DNA from: Lunularia cruciata
Lineage: Eukaryota; Streptophyta; Marchantiopsida; Lunulariales; Lunulariaceae
Length of the DNA: 64,000 nucleotides
NCBI GenBank assembly: GCA_948567375.1
Contig: OX419761.1
Coordinates: forward strand, 46,068,501 to 46,132,500
Direction: 5' to 3'
A program made the position numbers and the translations under genes. Numbering within the stretch: the stretch's first letter is position 1; every line of letters starts with the position of its first letter. Below are positions 11,541-23,290 of the stretch, piece by piece. The notes beneath the pieces are model-generated. The model saw only the letters and a list, made by a program, of their open reading frames with translations, had not been told where the DNA came from and ran no database searches.

Positions 11541-12228
11541 TGTGAGCCGACCTGTCTCTCACTCAAGATGAACCTTTGATGGCTATTATGGTAGCATACC
11601 ATGGACTTAGAAGGCAAGGAATCCCAACTCCATCATACTCCTCCAAGGCTAACACTCCAAGACTCAAGACATTGCTCACTAGAGAACTCAATGAGAGAGA
11701 AATAGTTGCAAATGAAAGGATGATGAGTACTTCCTCACCCCTTGTTTATATACTTGTGAAATAGTTACGCACCAAAGTTACTAATTACTAGAGTAACTCA
11801 AATTACTAGATTAAAAGTCAAGTAAAGTCAAAAAGTAGAAAGGAATATCCATTCACATGGGCATATTCCCCTAAGCATGTGGTCTTATCTTGACCCAACC
11901 ACTAAGTCAAGGATTCCTTCACATGGGTTATCTTGGACTAAAGAAGAATCCAAAACAAAAAGGCTTGCGGGCCCAAGAGTTCTCAACTCTTTCCTCAAAG
12001 CCAAACACCTAGGAATAATACCAAGTCAACACACTAAAATCCAAAATAGTGGTGCTCATCTTTTCTACTTCCTTAAAGTAAGGTCCCCTCTATCTTAGCT
12101 ATTACTAACTTTAGCTAACCATGACTAATATAGAACCATCCTTTATCTCTATATAAATAATATCTCTTAAGTACTTGTAATACCAAGCTAAATATCACAA
12201 TACCACACACATGCACAAATGGGTGTTA
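11541..12228 (-). repeat. F3 LTR (3' LTR of a minus-strand element, 688 bp)
   Basis: The minus strand begins TGTAACACCCATTTGTGC, a common Ty3 LTR start, and ends GGCTCACA at 11,541, exactly where similarity to the F2 element stops. A purine tract (GTCCGGGGGTAAA on the minus strand, 12,229-12,241) abuts it. Its U3 start is repeated at 13,300-13,487. A TATA-like TATATAAACA lies near 11,750 on the minus strand. Confidence 0.75.
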
Positions 12229-13299
12229 CATTTACCCCCGGACTAAGTTTTCACTTTGTCCTCAAAGTGAAGGTCTCTCTACCTTCTATGGTACATCTTC
12301 AACTTATCATGGTTAATCTCATCAAAGTGTCTTCCTCCCAACTCCTTGAGATCATAGGGAAATATTACTTTTGCGGTAATCAGGTAAGTAAAGTTCGTTC
12401 TCACAGAGATATGATTCAGAATTGGTCAAATACAAAGCAAAGTAATAATTGCAATTCTTCTTGGTTGTGTCTTTAATCTCTCAAGTAGAAACCACACCTA
12501 GAAGAGAGTAACAAGCACTAATTTGCAGTCTTGTCACAAATTAACATTCCTTAATCACAACTCCATCAAATCTTTCCAAAAAATCTTGATGTGATGATTT
12601 AGGCTCTCCCAAAAACAACATTCAATGCAAAACAACTTTGCCTCAGAATTGTGTTCCACCCCTCCACTGAAGGCACAACTTCCTTGATCAAAATTGCTTC
12701 ACATCAACTTCACACTACACTCACAAATGCAGAATACTACCAACACTACAATTCCTCTCAGATCTGTCAAGGCATTGCTCTGATTGCACTTCACTCAAGA
12801 TCAAACATACAGAATGAAGATCAAGGTTGCAGAATCCAACATCCAACAAACACACTGACTTGCACTTCAAATTTCTCTACACACTCATAATTAGAGACAC
12901 AGAGTTGATACTCGGAATCAAGCTCAAGCGACGAGCACTACTTCATAGCACTTTGCTTTATCTATTCTCAAAAATCATGAGCACTGAACAACATAAGACT
13001 GCAAATGCCACTCTTAAATAGTAAAGCAATCGACAATTCTAACAGAAATACCGTTTCCTAACAACTCTACAAACCTACAGATCCAAAATAACAATGCACC
13101 TCTTCATATCTGCCTCTTCAATCTCAAAAATTGTTACTAATCCGATATGATGTCTACTTCTTCCTCAACTTTCAAACCCAAACCCAAAGTAACTTCACTT
13201 CCTACTACTCTTTCCTCGGGTTTCACAACTCCTACATCTTCTACCAAATCTAATAATTCTCTTTCTTGATCTGAAATTTCACTAGTGGGTATTCTATCT
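12229..13299 (-). mobile_element. F3 internal region, mostly non-coding
   Basis: Between the two F3 LTR pieces I see no RT, RNase H or integrase. A short minus-strand frame at about 13,145-13,299 reads IPTSEISDQERELLDLVEDV and is acidic; I do not recognise it. It may be the tail of the lost polyprotein or a non-autonomous internal region. Confidence 0.5.
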
Positions 13300-13487
13300 A
13301 AAATAGTGGTGCTCATCTTTTCTACTTCCTTAAAGTAAGGTCCCCTCTATCTTAGCTATGACTAAATTTAGCTAACCATGACTAATATAGAACCATCCTT
13401 TATCTCTATATAAATAATATCTCTTAAGTACTTGTAATACCAAGCTAAATATCACAATACCACACACATGCACAAATGGGTATTACA
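13300..13487 (-). repeat. Partial F3 LTR (188 bp)
   Basis: This piece is nearly identical to 12,043-12,228, ending ATTACA. Only the U3 start is present, so the 5' LTR and primer site were deleted. F1 sequence begins at 13,488. Flanks do not form a target duplication (TGCCC against GGCCA), so the junction was rearranged after insertion. Confidence 0.8.
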
Positions 13488-16400
13488 GGCCATGGACAAA
13501 GCAAGCTTGGTGCTAAGTATTTGGAAGAGTGCTTGTCAAAACTTCCCATTAAATCAAGGATCACGGTCGAAGATGAGTGCACTTGGCATCCCATGATGCT
13601 TGAAGACATTATCAAAATACATTTCCACTAAGGTTGGAGCATCCACAATATCATAGGTTGGTGCCAAGTGGATTTGCTTACTAAGCTTATCCACAAACAC
13701 CACATTTGTTATATGTCCTTGCTTTGTCTTGGGCAAGAATGTGATGAGATCCAAGCTCACATGCTCCCATGGAGCGGCTAGAATGGCAAGTGGTTGAAGG
13801 AGTCTACTTGACTTTTGGTTGCTGGCCTTGTTACATAATTCTCAAATACCTTGCGTCATATTGGGCCACCACCGTCGGCATTGGATTGTACCCAAGGTTT
13901 TGTCCATACCCATGTGACTATGGTTCAAAGGCGCAAAAGTCAAAGATCACCTTTGGCTGGAACATAGATCCGGTCCTCATGGAATAGAAGGCCTTCCTTG
14001 ATAAAGAAGGTGTTGTACTCTTTATTGCATGATGTAAGGTGACCATGCACCATTTGGAAGAAGGAATCATGTTGTGAAGCTAATTGAAACTTGTTTTGGA
14101 CCTTGGAGTCAATTGACATCATCGTAATTGCCACTGTGATGAAAGGAAGAGACTTCAAATCAGGTTGTCGTGATAAAGCATCAGGGATGACATGGAACCG
14201 ACCTGGTTTGTACTCAAGTTTGATGTCAAATAATTGGAGTTGCTCCTCCTATGACGTAGATGATGTAGACTCTTCATGTGTTCCAAGTGTAAGGTATGCA
14301 ACAATGGTTTGTGATCAGTTCGCATGATCACTTGTTTCTCCAAGAGGTAATGCCTCCATACCTTAGTGGCATATACCATTGCAAGTTGTTCTTGATCTCA
14401 AGAAGAGTAGCTTCTTTCAACCATATTGAGTTGGCAAGACGTAAAAGCAATGGGATGTAGTCTATTTGGGAATTCTTGTTGCAACATAGCTCCAATTGCA
14501 AAGTTAGAAGCATGAAAATCAACCACACAAGGTAGTTGAAAATCGTACGGTTGAAGAATGGATCTTGAAGACACCATATGTTTCAACTTCTGGAATGATT
14601 CTTTGTGCTTGATGGTCCACTAGAAGCTCAAGTCCTTTCCCAATAGGTCAGTCAATGGTGCAGCCACATGAGCATAATAATGGATGAACCATCAATAAAA
14701 ACTAATCAACTCATTAAATGCCTATACTTTTATAGCATCCTTTGGAGTAAGCCAATCAGTAATGGCCTTGATTTTCTCCTCTTCCATCTTGATCCACTCT
14801 AATGAGATCTTGTGACCCAAGAAGGTAACCTCCTTTTGCCAAAAGGCACACTTTGACTTCTTACAATAAAATTTACATTATCACAGTCATCTTAGGACTT
14901 CTGGCATGTGGTTCACATGTTCTTTCTTTGTCTTGCTATAGATTAAGATATCATCCAAGAACACCACCACGTACCAATCCAATAGTCCATGCAACACCCA
15001 ATGAATCTGATCCTTGAAGATTGCTAGAGCATTAGTGAGCCCGAAAGGTAGAACTCTCCACTCAAAATGCCCATATCTTGTGCAAAAGGTAATCTTTTGC
15101 ACATTCTCCCTATCAATGAGGATCAATGGGAAGTTGCCAATAACCACTGCAAAGATCTAGCTTGGAAAAGTATCGTGCTCCACTCAATTGATGAAGCAAG
15201 TCATTGATCTGAGGTAAGAGATATGTATTCTTCACTATTTTCTTCTTGAGTCCATGATAATCATTACAGAAATGAAGTCTTCTATCCTTCTTTGGAACAA
15301 ATAGTATTGGTGCTTCCCAAGGAGAGGTACTATGTCATATGAAGTCCTTCTCCAACAATTATGTAAGTGTTGTTTGCAACTCCTCCAACTCCTTTGGTGA
15401 GAGCCGGTAGATTGGTCTACTCACTGGAGCACTCCTTGGCAATGACTCAATCTTGAAGGGCATACCACAATCGGAGGGAAATCCCTTTAGCAGATCATTC
15501 AAAAACATGTCCGCAAACTCTTGAACTATCTGATCAATCATTGCTTGATGAGGCTCTTTGCACTCCTCAAATTGTCCTTGTGCAATAGGTTTGATCCACA
15601 TTGCAAAAATAGACTTATTTTCCTCCAAAGCTTGCTCTATGGTTGCCTCACTAACAAACTTCCCATCTAGGGATTCATCTCTCTGCAAAGCTTGCTCTTT
15701 GGTTGCCTTTTTGGCAAACTTCCCATCTTGGGACTCTTCTCCCTTCAAGGTATGCTCTATGGCTACTTTCTCGACAAACTTCCCATCTTGGGACTGACTA
15801 TTCTTAGGTGTCTTACTTAGAGAGCTAGACAACCTAATCGGAAATTCCTACCTTGGTGTTGTACTTGAATTTGTCATCGGGTCCAATCAAATTGAACTTT
15901 ATGACGTTCAAGTCAAGGTAGTCCTAAAATGACATCATAGTGTAGAGGTGCCACTACAAACCTCACACACTCCAAATACTCTTTCCCAATCTTAAAGGTA
16001 ATAGAATGCGAGGTACAAATGCAAAACCCTATCTATCATCCACAATCATCAATCTACTTCCAATCACCGGCTTGATAGGAATATCCAATTCCTTTGCTAC
16101 TTGAATAGACATGCAATTCTCAAAACTTCCAATAGCAACCAAAATCCTACAACCACGATTAGATATTATACCTTGCAAGTGAAGCAAACTTGCATAGGTC
16201 AAGCCTTTAATCCCATTGGAACTAACCAAGCTCCTAGTAGGCGGCTTGAAATCTCCTATTGGAAATCCTTGTTTCCTTGATCATTTTGTTTCACAAACTC
16301 CATTTGGGCAACTTGTCAAGGTCGTCATTCTTAAGTGGACATTCAGCAATGTGATGTCCAACTTGGCAACAATAAAAACAATCTCCATTTTGTTGCAATC

Positions 16401-17428
16401 TTTTTCTATCTGTTGTACCAAGTGGTCTTTGTTGGATAGCATCAATCTCCATAGGTGCCAGTTCCTCCACCTATGCGTAGTGTATTGGTAGGCTTTGTGT
16501 AGGTCAAGGTCAAGACTACATTGTTGCAACCAAGGAATCAAAGCGCTTAGCCAATTGCATAGCTTCTTCCACATTTTGTGGTTCTTGCCTGATCACATCC
16601 AATTTGGTTTGTGACTTCAATCCCCGCATAAATTGATCCAAAACTTCACCTTCTTGTATATCTGGAATTTGCATGATGATGTTTTGAAATTGTGTGATCT
16701 AGCTCCTTATAGAGCCAATCTGCTTCAACTTTGCCAATTTATCTTGTGTGGCTTGGATGGCATTTATAGTTTGAAATTGGCCAAGTATTGCATCCTTGAA
16801 TTTTGCCCATGTCAAAATTGGTGCAATAATCCATCATTCAACTTGCTCTACTTGGAATCGCCACCAAAGTTTTGCCACACCATCCAATTAACTAAGCCAA
16901 GAGAATCTATTTCCATTCATCTTGAAGATTGGTGGCTTCAAAGTAATGTTTGTAGTCAAACAAAAAATTCTCCACTATGCGCGGAAGATTCTTGCTTCAA
17001 ACACCTTGGGTTTTGGAAATTGGATGCGGTTTACTCTATCTCAAATTGGTGCTCTCTCTTTGTGTCCTTGTCATTGCTGGTTTTGGTCATCCAACAATCA
17101 AGTAAGGTGCTTGATTTGTTGCTACATCGCAAGGATAACATCCAATATTGCTATTATGACTACAACTCTATCATACTACTCCTAATTTATCTAATTGATT
17201 AACACATAGATGTAGCATGTCCAATGTTCTCCATAAGTTACAACCGGAAGTATCAAGAGTTACTCAGACAAGGTGATCATATGTAGAAAAACTTGTCCAA
17301 AGCGTGAGGTAATGAATTGTGTGAAACAATGCTTGGGTAAAATCTAGACATGAAAATTCCAATGGTTTGGCAGAAGTGGATTTGGTGGTCATAATTTCCA
17401 TCCATCCCATTCCTACTCTGATGCTAAT
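13488..17428 (-). pseudogene. F1 Ty3 chromovirus polyprotein, 3'-truncated and broken
   Basis: From right to left the minus strand encodes several regions. Gag comes first, with the zinc knuckle CFYCCQVGHHIAEC near 16,330-16,385. A protease region follows (16,029-16,229) whose active-site triad reads AIG instead of DSG. Next comes an acidic segment of DGKF repeats (15,600-15,800), then reverse transcriptase ([16 protein letters not shown] and [13 protein letters not shown], 14,887-15,400). RNase H follows (MRTDHKPLLHTLHLEHMK, 14,155-14,586), and part of integrase (SLDLITFLPKTKQGH, 13,554-13,760). The element is cut at 13,488 inside integrase, so chromodomain and 3' LTR are missing. Stops and frameshifts are frequent. 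The block TGATGCTAA-type primer site at 17,414-17,427 resembles the initiator-tRNA-Met site better preserved at 34,241-34,256. Confidence 0.88.
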
Positions 17429-17838
17429 GTAAAAGTCCAAGACCGAAGAGAGAAATAGTAGAATGGAAGCTCACATTGGGACACTTGAATGAGGGAAAAT
17501 CCGAATGCCTAGCATGAGCTTTGGCTTTGGTATTTATAGGTAGTATACAAGGCTCTTGAGAAGCTTCTCAAGAAGCTTACTTGAGCCGCTTTCTTAGAGT
17601 GCAAGCCAAGTTAACTAGGAAGCTTCTCAAGAAGCTTTCTTCTAGAAGTCACCTACTTGGCATGTAAGCTAAGCTAGTTGGAAACTTCTAGAAGCTACTT
17701 ACTTGAGGTGCAAGCTAAGCTAGCCGGGAAGCTTCCCAAGAAGCTTCCTAAATACTTCCAAAATATTTTAGGTTAATTTGTCTTATTTGCTATTTCGTTA
17801 GCCCTACTAACTTTTTCGCTAAACTCCTAATTGTTACA
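17429..17838 (-). repeat. F1 5' LTR (410 bp) of the truncated minus-strand copy
   Basis: Bounded by TGTAAAAGTCC at 17,429 and ATTGTTACA at 17,838. It contains the GAAGCTTC palindrome array and the TATA region (GGTATTTATAGG on the plus strand near 17,530). To its right, plus-strand F1 reverse-transcriptase sequence starts immediately at 17,839, so this element inserted into another F1 copy of opposite orientation. Confidence 0.88.
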
Positions 17839-18054
17839 CTAAAGTAGTCTTCATGGATCATATGCATCGGGGGTTGGATGGACTATTAGATAAGTACATG
17901 ATGGTGTTCTTGGATGATATCTTAATGTATAGCAAGACAAAGGAAAAATATGAAAATCACATACAAGAAGTCTTACAAAAACTACATCATTGGAAGTTTT
18001 ATTGGAAGGAGTCAAAGTGTACCTTTTGGCAAAAAGAAGTTACCTTCTTGGGTC
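17839..18054 (+). pseudogene. Older F1 element, reverse-transcriptase piece 1
   Basis: The plus strand encodes MVFLDDILMYSKTKEKYENH and KCTFWQKEVTFLGL, the catalytic FLDD box and the following RT thumb region. It breaks at 18,054 and resumes at 27,943, on the other side of the inserted F2 element. It is the host of three later insertions. Confidence 0.85.
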
Positions 18055-18717
18055 TGTCGTGCGTATATACATTGCTACACAACATACATCGCTGTCAACA
18101 TCATACACTATAGAAGCACAACTAATCAGATAAGTCATACATAGACTCTAAAGTGCCACAATAATCAGATTGCTTAACATTCTCCACTCAACTCAACTCA
18201 GATCAGTATTTGATCTATCACTTTATAAACTGCCAAAACTGGGCACTGATTACAGTCAAGCCACACCCACTCAAGCATAGAGAATCCAGGTGATGCTCGC
18301 CGGCCTCTGTCCACCATAGCCAGGAACTCAAAGGCTCAACATCAGAGAAGTGAGCTCTCTAGAGCTCACTTCAAAACTATACCCCCTGGACTCGAGCTAG
18401 CACTGGAACCCTAACGGTCCCGCTGACGGCACACTTGACGGTGCGAACGGTGCAAAGTGACGGTGGGCCCCACCGTGAAGTCAGTACCCCGAACACCAAA
18501 TCAGACTGTCGGAAAGTAGTCCTTGAGAAACTACTGGAATAACTCTAACTACTATCACTAGAACTCCAGTGTCCAAGCAACTAGATGCGGAACTACAAAT
18601 GGCGTGACAACTATCGTGCGTATATACATTGCTACACAACATACATCGCTGTCAACATCATACACTATAGAAGCACAACTAATCAGATAAGTCATACATA
18701 GACTCTAAAGTACCACA
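18055..18717 (-). repeat. F2 3' terminal repeats A-B-A
   Basis: A1 is 18,055-18,161, B about 18,162-18,613 and A2 about 18,617-18,717. A1 and A2 share the stretch from GTGCGTATATACATTGC to GTRCCACA. B matches 27,489-27,942. A purine tract (CTAGGGGGGC on the element strand, 18,720-18,729) directly precedes A2, so plus-strand priming would start at A and not at B. Confidence 0.8.
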
Positions 18718-18886
18718 ATCGCCCCCCTAGCTGGCGGTTAGGTCCCTCTAACTCCAGATAGCCATCTACTCTAAGTATATGGTATACCCTCTAACGGGCA
18801 AAGATCAAGAGGCCGGGTGCTATGGAGCCCCATCGTTAGTCGCCTGTCTGCAATCTATACCATATAAAGAATGAACTAGCTATAGG

Positions 18887-19556
18887 TCAAGTACATCTAG
18901 GACATAACCACTGTCCCTGAGGAACCACCGTGAGGGGAGAAGTCATACATGCCATATGCCATCCTCTCAAAAAACTATCACACACTAACATAGTAGCGGC
19001 TCCACCAAAAGAGCCACATAACATACACCTCAAGCTTGCACGTACAAGTGCCAAGCTTGGGTCCATAGTACCATCAATGTTTGGGAGGTGGCATGGCGCA
19101 CAATTGCGCACATGATCCTTCCAAACAACACCATCACGTCCTTCTAACACAAGGACTCTAGATGGCAAAATCTCGCGCACCCTGAAGATAGTGCGGCCTA
19201 TAGAAACATCAAGTGTCGTTGGTGCTGTCTGCTGTAGATATACATATTTGCCTGGATGAAATCAACGGATCGAGGGTCTATAACCTCCTCCTGAAATGGT
19301 AGCATAGCATAAAGTATCTCTATGTTGAGCAATCACCAAGTTCTCAAAGGCCATCGGCATCACTCTCCGAAAGATCTCTGCTCATTGAGAACATGCGCTC
19401 ATCCACACATTGGGGTCATCCAAGTCCAAAACTACAGTAGCATCTCGACAAATGGCTGCAGGTAAATCTGGATCTCGTCCATAGAGTAGGAAGTATGGAG
19501 AGAAGGATGCTAAGGAGGCTTGCCGGCTGAACCGATAGCCCATGGCCAACCAAGGT
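18887..19556 (-). pseudogene. F2 polyprotein C-terminus with PHD-like zinc finger
   Basis: Downstream of integrase, the minus strand encodes a tail (YGRDPDLPAAICRD, then VRNCAPCHLPNIDGTMD). It then encodes a finger at 18,890-19,027: CMLC, about 11 residues, CDSF, LRGWHMAC, a PLTVVPQGQW-type linker and CPRC. This matches the PHD consensus (C4HC3, with the WxCPxC ending), except that the fourth zinc ligand is Phe here and Tyr in the copy at 6,622-6,933. PHD fingers bind histone H3 tails; in a retroelement such a module may guide integration as chromodomains do, which is inference. Stops interrupt the connecting region (TGA near 19,390 and 19,265). Confidence 0.75.
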
Positions 19557-19558
19557 AA

Positions 19559-20140
19559 CTAGAGATCCCAATCTCCCAAGTGGCCTCTCTGCAAACCATA
19601 CTTTTGCAATCCTCTCTTCACCGTCTGAACCACTCTCTCTGCTAAGCCATCTGCCTCAGGGTGATCTCGGGATGTAGTACAATGATCAATCAAAGCCTTG
19701 TCACACAAGACCTGAAACTCCCCCAAGAACTCTGTACCCTGATCAGTCAAAACCTCAGCTGGTGCACCAAAATGACTAAGAACTTGATCCAGGAACGAGT
19801 AAGCTGTCCCTTCACTAGACTTGTCAGGAAGTGCCACCAACTCAATCCACTTGGAGAAGTGCTCCACCATCACCAAAACATACCGATGATGTCTCATAGT
19901 CAGCGGTAAAGGTCCGGCAAAGTCCAAACTCCAACGGTAACCCAATCCCATGATAGGTAATGGGTGTAACTGTGGCGTAGGAGCATTGAATGATGCTCTA
20001 ACTCGGTCACAAACCATACATCTGGCAACAAACTGCTGTACCCCGGTCTGCATACTATGCCACCAATAATGACTCTGGAGTAAGCTATATATACGCTTTA
20101 CTCCAAAATGTCCTAGCTCCTCATGAGCATGACGGACCAA
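19559..20140 (-). pseudogene. F2 integrase (HHCC, D-D-35-E)
   Basis: The 193-residue minus-strand frame holds the zinc-binding HHCC domain (HAHEELGHFG ... CMVC) and a complete catalytic core. The core has Asp73 in WSLDFAGPL, Asp133 in LTDQGTEF and Glu169 in DGLAERVVQ. The 35 residues between the last two give the classical D,D(35)E spacing. It would join cDNA ends to the host genome. It is bounded by TAG stops at 20,141-20,143 and 19,559-19,561 that interrupt one polyprotein frame. Catalytic residues are intact, so inactivation came only from stops. Confidence 0.9.
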
Positions 20141-21987
20141 CTATGGTCTCTGTGCTGGAAGTGGTACTACTTGCACTCTACCATCCTCCCATACACGCAA
20201 AAGGTGTCTACCCTCCAATCTAAGCCGTTTGGCTCGCTGGAGAACACGGTCTCTCTCCTTGGCCCCAATTGTGCCACCCACAACACCAGTGCAAAGATAG
20301 TCCATCACTAAGACATCATCATGAATGTCTCGCTGAACCGTACCAATATCTTCACTCTCTAGATCTGTGACCTCAATAACTCCTCTTGTATGCGTTGAGA
20401 GAGATACCACCAAAGCCTCTGCAAATATACACAGAAAGGCCGATGCATGCCAACCTGGCACCATCTCCTCATCTGTCTCACCATGCCAACGTGCTCCGGT
20501 CTGATCTTGCTGGTTGGGACATGGGTTTCTACTCAACCCATCTGCATCACGGTTCACCACTCCAGGTCTGTGAAGAACCGTGAAATCATACTCCTGTAAA
20601 ATCAGAGCCCATCGTGCAAGCTTCCATGAAAGCTTGTTGGACTCCATCAACCACTTCAATGGCTGATGATCAGTGATGAGAGTGAAGGGGTTACCAAATA
20701 GGTAACATTGGAAATGTGCTACTGCCCAAACTACTGCCAAGCACTCTCCCTCATATGAACTATACTTTGCCTCCGCTGAATTGTTAGAGCGACTAGCATA
20801 GGCCACCACAAACTCCTTCCCCTCATCATCATGCTGGGTGAGCACCGCTCCAAGCCCCAACATACTCCAATCAGTGTGAACCTGAAATGGTCGTCCCCTG
20901 ATCGGTCTCCTCAAAATAGGAGCAGAGGTCAACCTCTCCTTGAGCTCTACAAAAGCTCTCTCTTGCTCATCTCTCCAATACCACTCCTGTGTAAGCTTGG
21001 TCAGCTTCGTCAAGGCCTTGGCAATGGCACTAAATCCTCTAATATAGCGGCGATAGAAGTTTGCCAACCCAAGGAATGCTCACACTCTGCTCACATCTAT
21101 AGGCCAAGGAATACGTGCAATAGCCTTCACCTTGGTCTGCTGAACACCAAGTCCTCCGGGGTAGATAGTGTGACCCAAATACTCAACCTGCTCGTGGAAG
21201 AACCTACACTTCCCAGGATGTAATTTGAGTCCATGAGATCTCAACCTCTCAAACACCTCCAACAACTGTCTCTCATGCTCCTCCATAGTAGTGCTATAAA
21301 CCAAAATGTCATCAATATAGCACCGAGCAAAATCCAATCCAACTAAGATCCTATCCATGACCCTCTGGAACTCAGCATGAGCGTTCTTCAACCCAAATGG
21401 TAAGAACCTCCACTGATATAACACATCCTTGCTTGAGGATCAATAGCCCAAAATGCTGTCTTGGACTTATCCTCCTCCTTGATCGGCAACTGATGATATC
21501 CCGCTCAAAGATCCAAAGTATTGAAGACCTTTGCATGCCCAATCGCATCAAAAATCCCCTCCGGTGTAGGCATGGCATACCGATCAGCACTGGTCTGTCG
21601 GTTGATAGGACGGTAATCTCTACACATCCGCCTATTTGTATAGTTGCCATGCATATCCTTCTTGGCTGGCATCACTGTCGCTGATGCATACTCTCCATGT
21701 GAAATCTCCACCAAACCAGCCTCAAAAAGGTCACTACTCCGGCTCTGAATCAATGTCCTCTCCATATCACTATATTGATAAGGACGTCGGAAAACAGGTG
21801 TGTCGCTAGTCAACTCAATCCGTATACCAGGTCCCTTTAGAGCACCCAAATCCTTCATACTGAAGGCAAAACAACTTGTGTGACTCCTCAAGAACCTCCA
21901 AACCCTCCGTCTTTCCTCTCCAGTAAGCTTGGGTCCAAGATCTGGCTCCCAAGTATCCTCTGTAATTGTAGTAGGAGTGGAAGACAT
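20141..21987 (-). pseudogene. F2 reverse transcriptase and RNase H
   Basis: The N-terminal RT (21,505-21,987) has VMPAKKD and MCRDYRPINRQT. The palm segment (21,080-21,424) has the catalytic CYIDDILVYS and LGHTIYPGGLG. The 308-residue segment at 20,141-21,067 carries the RT connection (ANFYRRYIRGFS) and RNase H with its acidic residues (VHTDWS, YEGECLAVVW, LITDHQPLKWL, NRDADGLSR), then a linker toward integrase. TGA stops at 21,505-21,507 and 21,080-21,082 replace Arg codons. A 1-nt deletion near 21,432, relative to the copy at 11,421-11,460, shifts the frame. All catalytic residues are otherwise present. Confidence 0.92.
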
Positions 21988-21999
21988 ACTGACTGGCTG

Positions 22000-23290
22000 C
22001 TACACTGGGCCCTTGGGAGCAATAGTGTCATGCTCCCGACCACTAGAGGTCCCAACCTTTGTGTGAAAAACTCCCTCCACTCTGGCTGCAAGCTCCACAC
22101 GTCCTCTAGCTGCATCCCATGTGGACCAAGGGTGTAATCCAAGTAGCCCACGCTCACCTGGATGGACTCCAAGTAGACCACTCTCCCTAGTAGCTACTGG
22201 ATGTGTCCCAAGAATACCATGTCCACTCGGTCCATCACCCCCAGCATGTGCCTGAATCGTCTCGATAGGCACAGGGCTCACAAGTGTCCGAGTGGTGATG
22301 CCTATCAAGCGCATCCTACGCTGCTCTACCAAACCAAGGCTCACAATCCAGGTCAAACAGTTCAGGTCCATAGCCTGACCTAACACCTGACGCCTGGATG
22401 CCTTTGACACTATTGGAATAGCGGTAATACCGGTGCAAAAACCCATCGCCTGCTCTCTCTCATCAGCATTGGGCTCCACCAACTGCTGTAACTATGAGTC
22501 CCAAACAAGTCCAGGTCCTCCCTCTCGAAAAGCATGAGAGCATGGGAAACTCATGAGTGTAGGAAATGCAGCTCTAGGCTGTCCAACTAGGTTCACCACT
22601 GCCATAGGTGACCTATCAGCCACTACCACTGTCTGAGACTGACGCCCAGCATCCAAGATATCATCAACAAGAATGTGGTCTAGTCGCTGAATCCCATCAT
22701 AACTACGCTGTAGAACCTCTCTGGGTAAAAGGTTCGTCCACCAAAGGCGAAGATGATGAGCCCGTGATCCCACTCTGGCTGCATCTAACAATACAGCAGG
22801 TCCCATCCAAGAATGGACCTGATGTGTACTCGCCACCACTCTAGTGCGAGAATCACCTATCAAAGGAATGTTCTCCAAAAGGTAAGCTGGAGAAACAGAC
22901 TAATGAACTTGGAGATATCGTAGTATCCATAACATCTCCCAAAACACACCAGAACGAGGATCTTGAAGACCCAAACCACGGCCCGCACGTGTATGTCCTT
23001 GACATGGCCATCCAGAAATCACCAAGTGAATAGGCCCATGTCTCTCTAGGTCATGCGCCCCAAGTAAGGAAATGTCTCCTGGTAAGGCCTTCTGGTAACC
23101 TCTGATTGCTGACATCGGTAATAACTCCGGATACCGATAGGCCAAGTGTGCCACATGATGTAGAGAGACTCGCCTAGCAGTCTCATCTCTCTCTACATAC
23201 AAGTACCTCTGTACTCGGATACCCGCATGTAACACCGCAGCTAGTCCGGTGCTGATCCCACCAAACAACTCCAATAGGCATATCCCCTCT
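22000..23290 (-). pseudogene. C5-cytosine DNA methyltransferase domain embedded in F2 polyprotein
   Basis: In the same minus-strand frame as the upstream protease, the sequence shows the ordered motifs of a C5-cytosine methyltransferase. These are LELFGGISTGL (motif I, AdoMet binding, about 23,240-23,275), YVERDETARR (motif II), GWPCQGHTRAG (motif IV with the catalytic Cys, about 22,980-23,015), ENIPLIGDSR (motif VI with Glu, about 22,860) and ARVGSRAHHLRLWW (motif VIII). The C-terminal motif IX/X region ends LGQAMDLNCLTWIVSL (about 22,335-22,383). The domain would methylate cytosine in DNA. It is interrupted by TAG at 22,900-22,902 and 22,492-22,494; reading through keeps the frame, so both look like point nonsense changes. 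Target specificity cannot be read from sequence. It sits between protease and reverse transcriptase, a position with no ordinary Ty3 counterpart. Confidence 0.9.

Noticed and set aside
11541-13487. Intact F3 insertion with target duplication
   Set aside because: Flanking bases do not match and the right LTR is truncated, so the locus was rearranged.
18055-18717. Ordinary LTR consisting of A plus B only
   Set aside because: The 5' copy has no A next to the leader, the polypurine tract precedes a further A, and two independent copies share A-B-A, so a simple LTR does not fit.
22000-23290. Bacterial methyltransferase gene from contamination or a recent transfer
   Set aside because: The domain is continuous in frame with the retroelement protease and followed in frame by its reverse transcriptase, inside an element with target duplication.
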